From positions 752,966 through 816,965 of the forward strand of contig NZ_CH724156.1 in NCBI RefSeq assembly GCF_000152625.1: a stretch of DNA of 64,000 bases. Direction: 5' to 3'. A program made the position numbers and the translations under genes. Within the stretch, counting starts at the first letter, position 1, and every line of letters starts with the position of its first letter. This DNA is from Roseovarius nubinhibens ISM (GTDB taxonomy: Bacteria > Pseudomonadota > Alphaproteobacteria > Rhodobacterales > Rhodobacteraceae). The notes under the pieces are model-generated. The model saw only the letters and a program-made list of their open reading frames with translations. It made no database searches and was not told where the DNA came from. Below are positions 63,358 through 64,000 of the stretch, in pieces.

Positions 63358-63769
63358 CTTGCTCTCCAATATAGGGTAGAAATCTCTCGCGCAGCGGCCC
63401 ATCCCATGGCGCGGGCCGCCCTGCAGCATCGACATGGACAAGGGTCGACCGCGCGGTGAACCGCGCCTCCTCGCCCGCCCGCGCCCGCAGCTCGAAACTG
63501 GCGCTCGTCCGACCGAGCCGCATCACCCCGAGACTGATGTCGAGCATATCGCCATGCCGCGACGGCGCGTGAAATTGGGCTTCGGTCTGCACCGTCGGCA
63601 CCCCGGCGGTGACCAAGAGCCTCTCGAACGGCAGGCCAAGACATTCGGCGAAAAAGCTCTCGACCACATCATTCATCATCTCGAAATAGCGCGGATAGAA
63701 GACGATCCCCGCCGGGTCGCAATGTTTGAACATCACCTTCTGGGTATAGTGGAAGAGACGCGCGCTCAT
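63347..63769 (-). CDS. Acyl-CoA thioesterase, 4-hydroxybenzoyl-CoA thioesterase (hotdog) family
   Basis: A 140-residue hotdog-fold thioesterase. The N-terminal motif KHCDPAGIVFYPRYFEMMND, with its catalytic Asp, is the 4HBT signature, and APSRHGDMLDISLGVMRLGRTS is the second typical block. It hydrolyses an aryl- or acyl-CoA and may act as an overflow valve in the CoA-dependent pathway. Its start overlaps the ligase stop (ATGA). Confidence 0.88.
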   Translation of the reverse strand: MSARLFHYTQKVMFKHCDPAGIVFYPRYFEMMNDVVESFFAECLGLPFERLLVTAGVPTVQTEAQFHAPSRHGDMLDISLGVMRLGRTSASFELRARAGEEARFTARSTLVHVDAAGRPAPWDGPLRERFLPYIGEQDDP

Positions 63770-64000
63770 GGCTTGCCCGCCGCCGCCTCGGCCTGCTGCT
63801 TGAGGATGAACCGCTGGATCTTGCCGGTAGCGGTCTTCGGCAGGCTGTCGCAGAACTTGACGCTGCGCGGGTATTTGAAGGGCGCAATGCTCGCCTTCAC
63901 ATGGTCCTGTAGCGCCTTGATGGTCTCGTCGCTCGCCGCCGCCGGATCGCAGAGCACCACATGCGCCTCGACGATATGGCCCCGCGCCACATCCGGCGCG
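63766..64000 (-). CDS. Benzoate-CoA ligase-family AMP-forming ligase, C-terminal end (5' end outside window)
   Basis: The frame stays open to the window edge, giving about 77 C-terminal residues. IAPFKYPRSVKFCDSLPKTATGKIQRFILK is the AMP-binding C-terminal domain, with the catalytic Lys in TATGKIQR. The APFKYPR wording fits benzoate-CoA/aryl-CoA ligases. It would activate the aromatic acid as its CoA thioester, and it precedes thioesterase, RidA and thiolase in the same operon. Confidence 0.82.
   Translation of the reverse strand, partial: APDVARGHIVEAHVVLCDPAAASDETIKALQDHVKASIAPFKYPRSVKFCDSLPKTATGKIQRFILKQQAEAAAGKP

Noticed and set aside
1..64000. tRNA, rRNA, CRISPR arrays, insertion sequences, attachment sites or a replication origin
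   Set aside because: I scanned for these by eye and saw no tandem spaced repeats, transposase-like frames or tRNA-like cloverleaf blocks; a covariance-model search was not possible.

Overview
The window is GC-rich (by eye about two-thirds G+C), densely packed and uses alphaproteobacterial gene families. TRAP and TTT transporters, several ABC uptake systems, a complete beta-hydroxyaspartate cycle and rfbABCD point to Rhodobacterales (Roseobacter/Paracoccus-like). I saw no rRNA, tRNA, CRISPR array, insertion sequence or replication gene. The content is almost entirely catabolic and transport 'menus', each with its own regulator.

Layout. 1-7.3 kb: end of a TetR regulator, a LysR regulator divergent from an amine-oxidising flavoprotein, a PotABCD-like ABC importer and a small cupin. 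7.3-13.1 kb: an amino-acid ABC importer with an aspartase/fumarase-family lyase, divergent from an RpiR regulator that is frameshifted near 12955. 13.1-16.5 kb: rfbC-rfbB-rfbD-rfbA for dTDP-L-rhamnose. 16.6-33.2 kb: a large divergon. One arm (minus) is aldehyde dehydrogenase, beta-hydroxyacid dehydrogenase and a complete TRAP importer. The other arm (plus) is IclR, a second TRAP importer with a Tat-exported binding protein, a fused alpha/beta TPP-dependent E1, a VOC protein, a second beta-hydroxyacid dehydrogenase, a small membrane protein, an AcoC-like E2 and an SDR. A TauE/SafE exporter lies convergently at the end. 33.3-38.4 kb: a nucleotide-sugar epimerase and a PotFGHI-like putrescine importer. 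38.6-52.3 kb: a GntR regulator and hydratase, divergent from a nine-gene operon of an aminotransferase, TctCBA, a fused FAD/Fe-S 2-hydroxyacid dehydrogenase and bhcABCD. 52.4-55.1 kb: an orphan Tat-exported family-5 solute-binding protein and an amidinotransferase-family enzyme. 55.4-64 kb: a Liv-type ABC importer, a cupin and an FAD aromatic monooxygenase, convergent with thiolase, RidA, thioesterase and the end of an aryl-CoA ligase.

Two systems stand out. First, both beta-hydroxyacid dehydrogenases of the 16.6-32.3 kb divergon replace the usual SGG substrate motif with an Arg-Thr motif. The second (27748-28710) matches every sulfonate-binding position I recall from E. coli sulfolactaldehyde reductase YihU. 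Combined with TRAP uptake, an aldehyde dehydrogenase and acetoin-dehydrogenase-like E1/E2 proteins, this suggests an undescribed route for a small organosulfonate or similar hydroxylated anion. The substrate is inference. Second, the beta-hydroxyaspartate cycle is packaged with a TTT importer, a single-chain flavoprotein, an extra aminotransferase and a GntR regulator, instead of the IclR-type BhcR known from Paracoccus.

A recurring regulatory theme is a stem-loop directly after solute-binding-protein genes inside operons (4015, 11178, 18427, 30178, 42672), the usual sign of differential expression of the binding protein.
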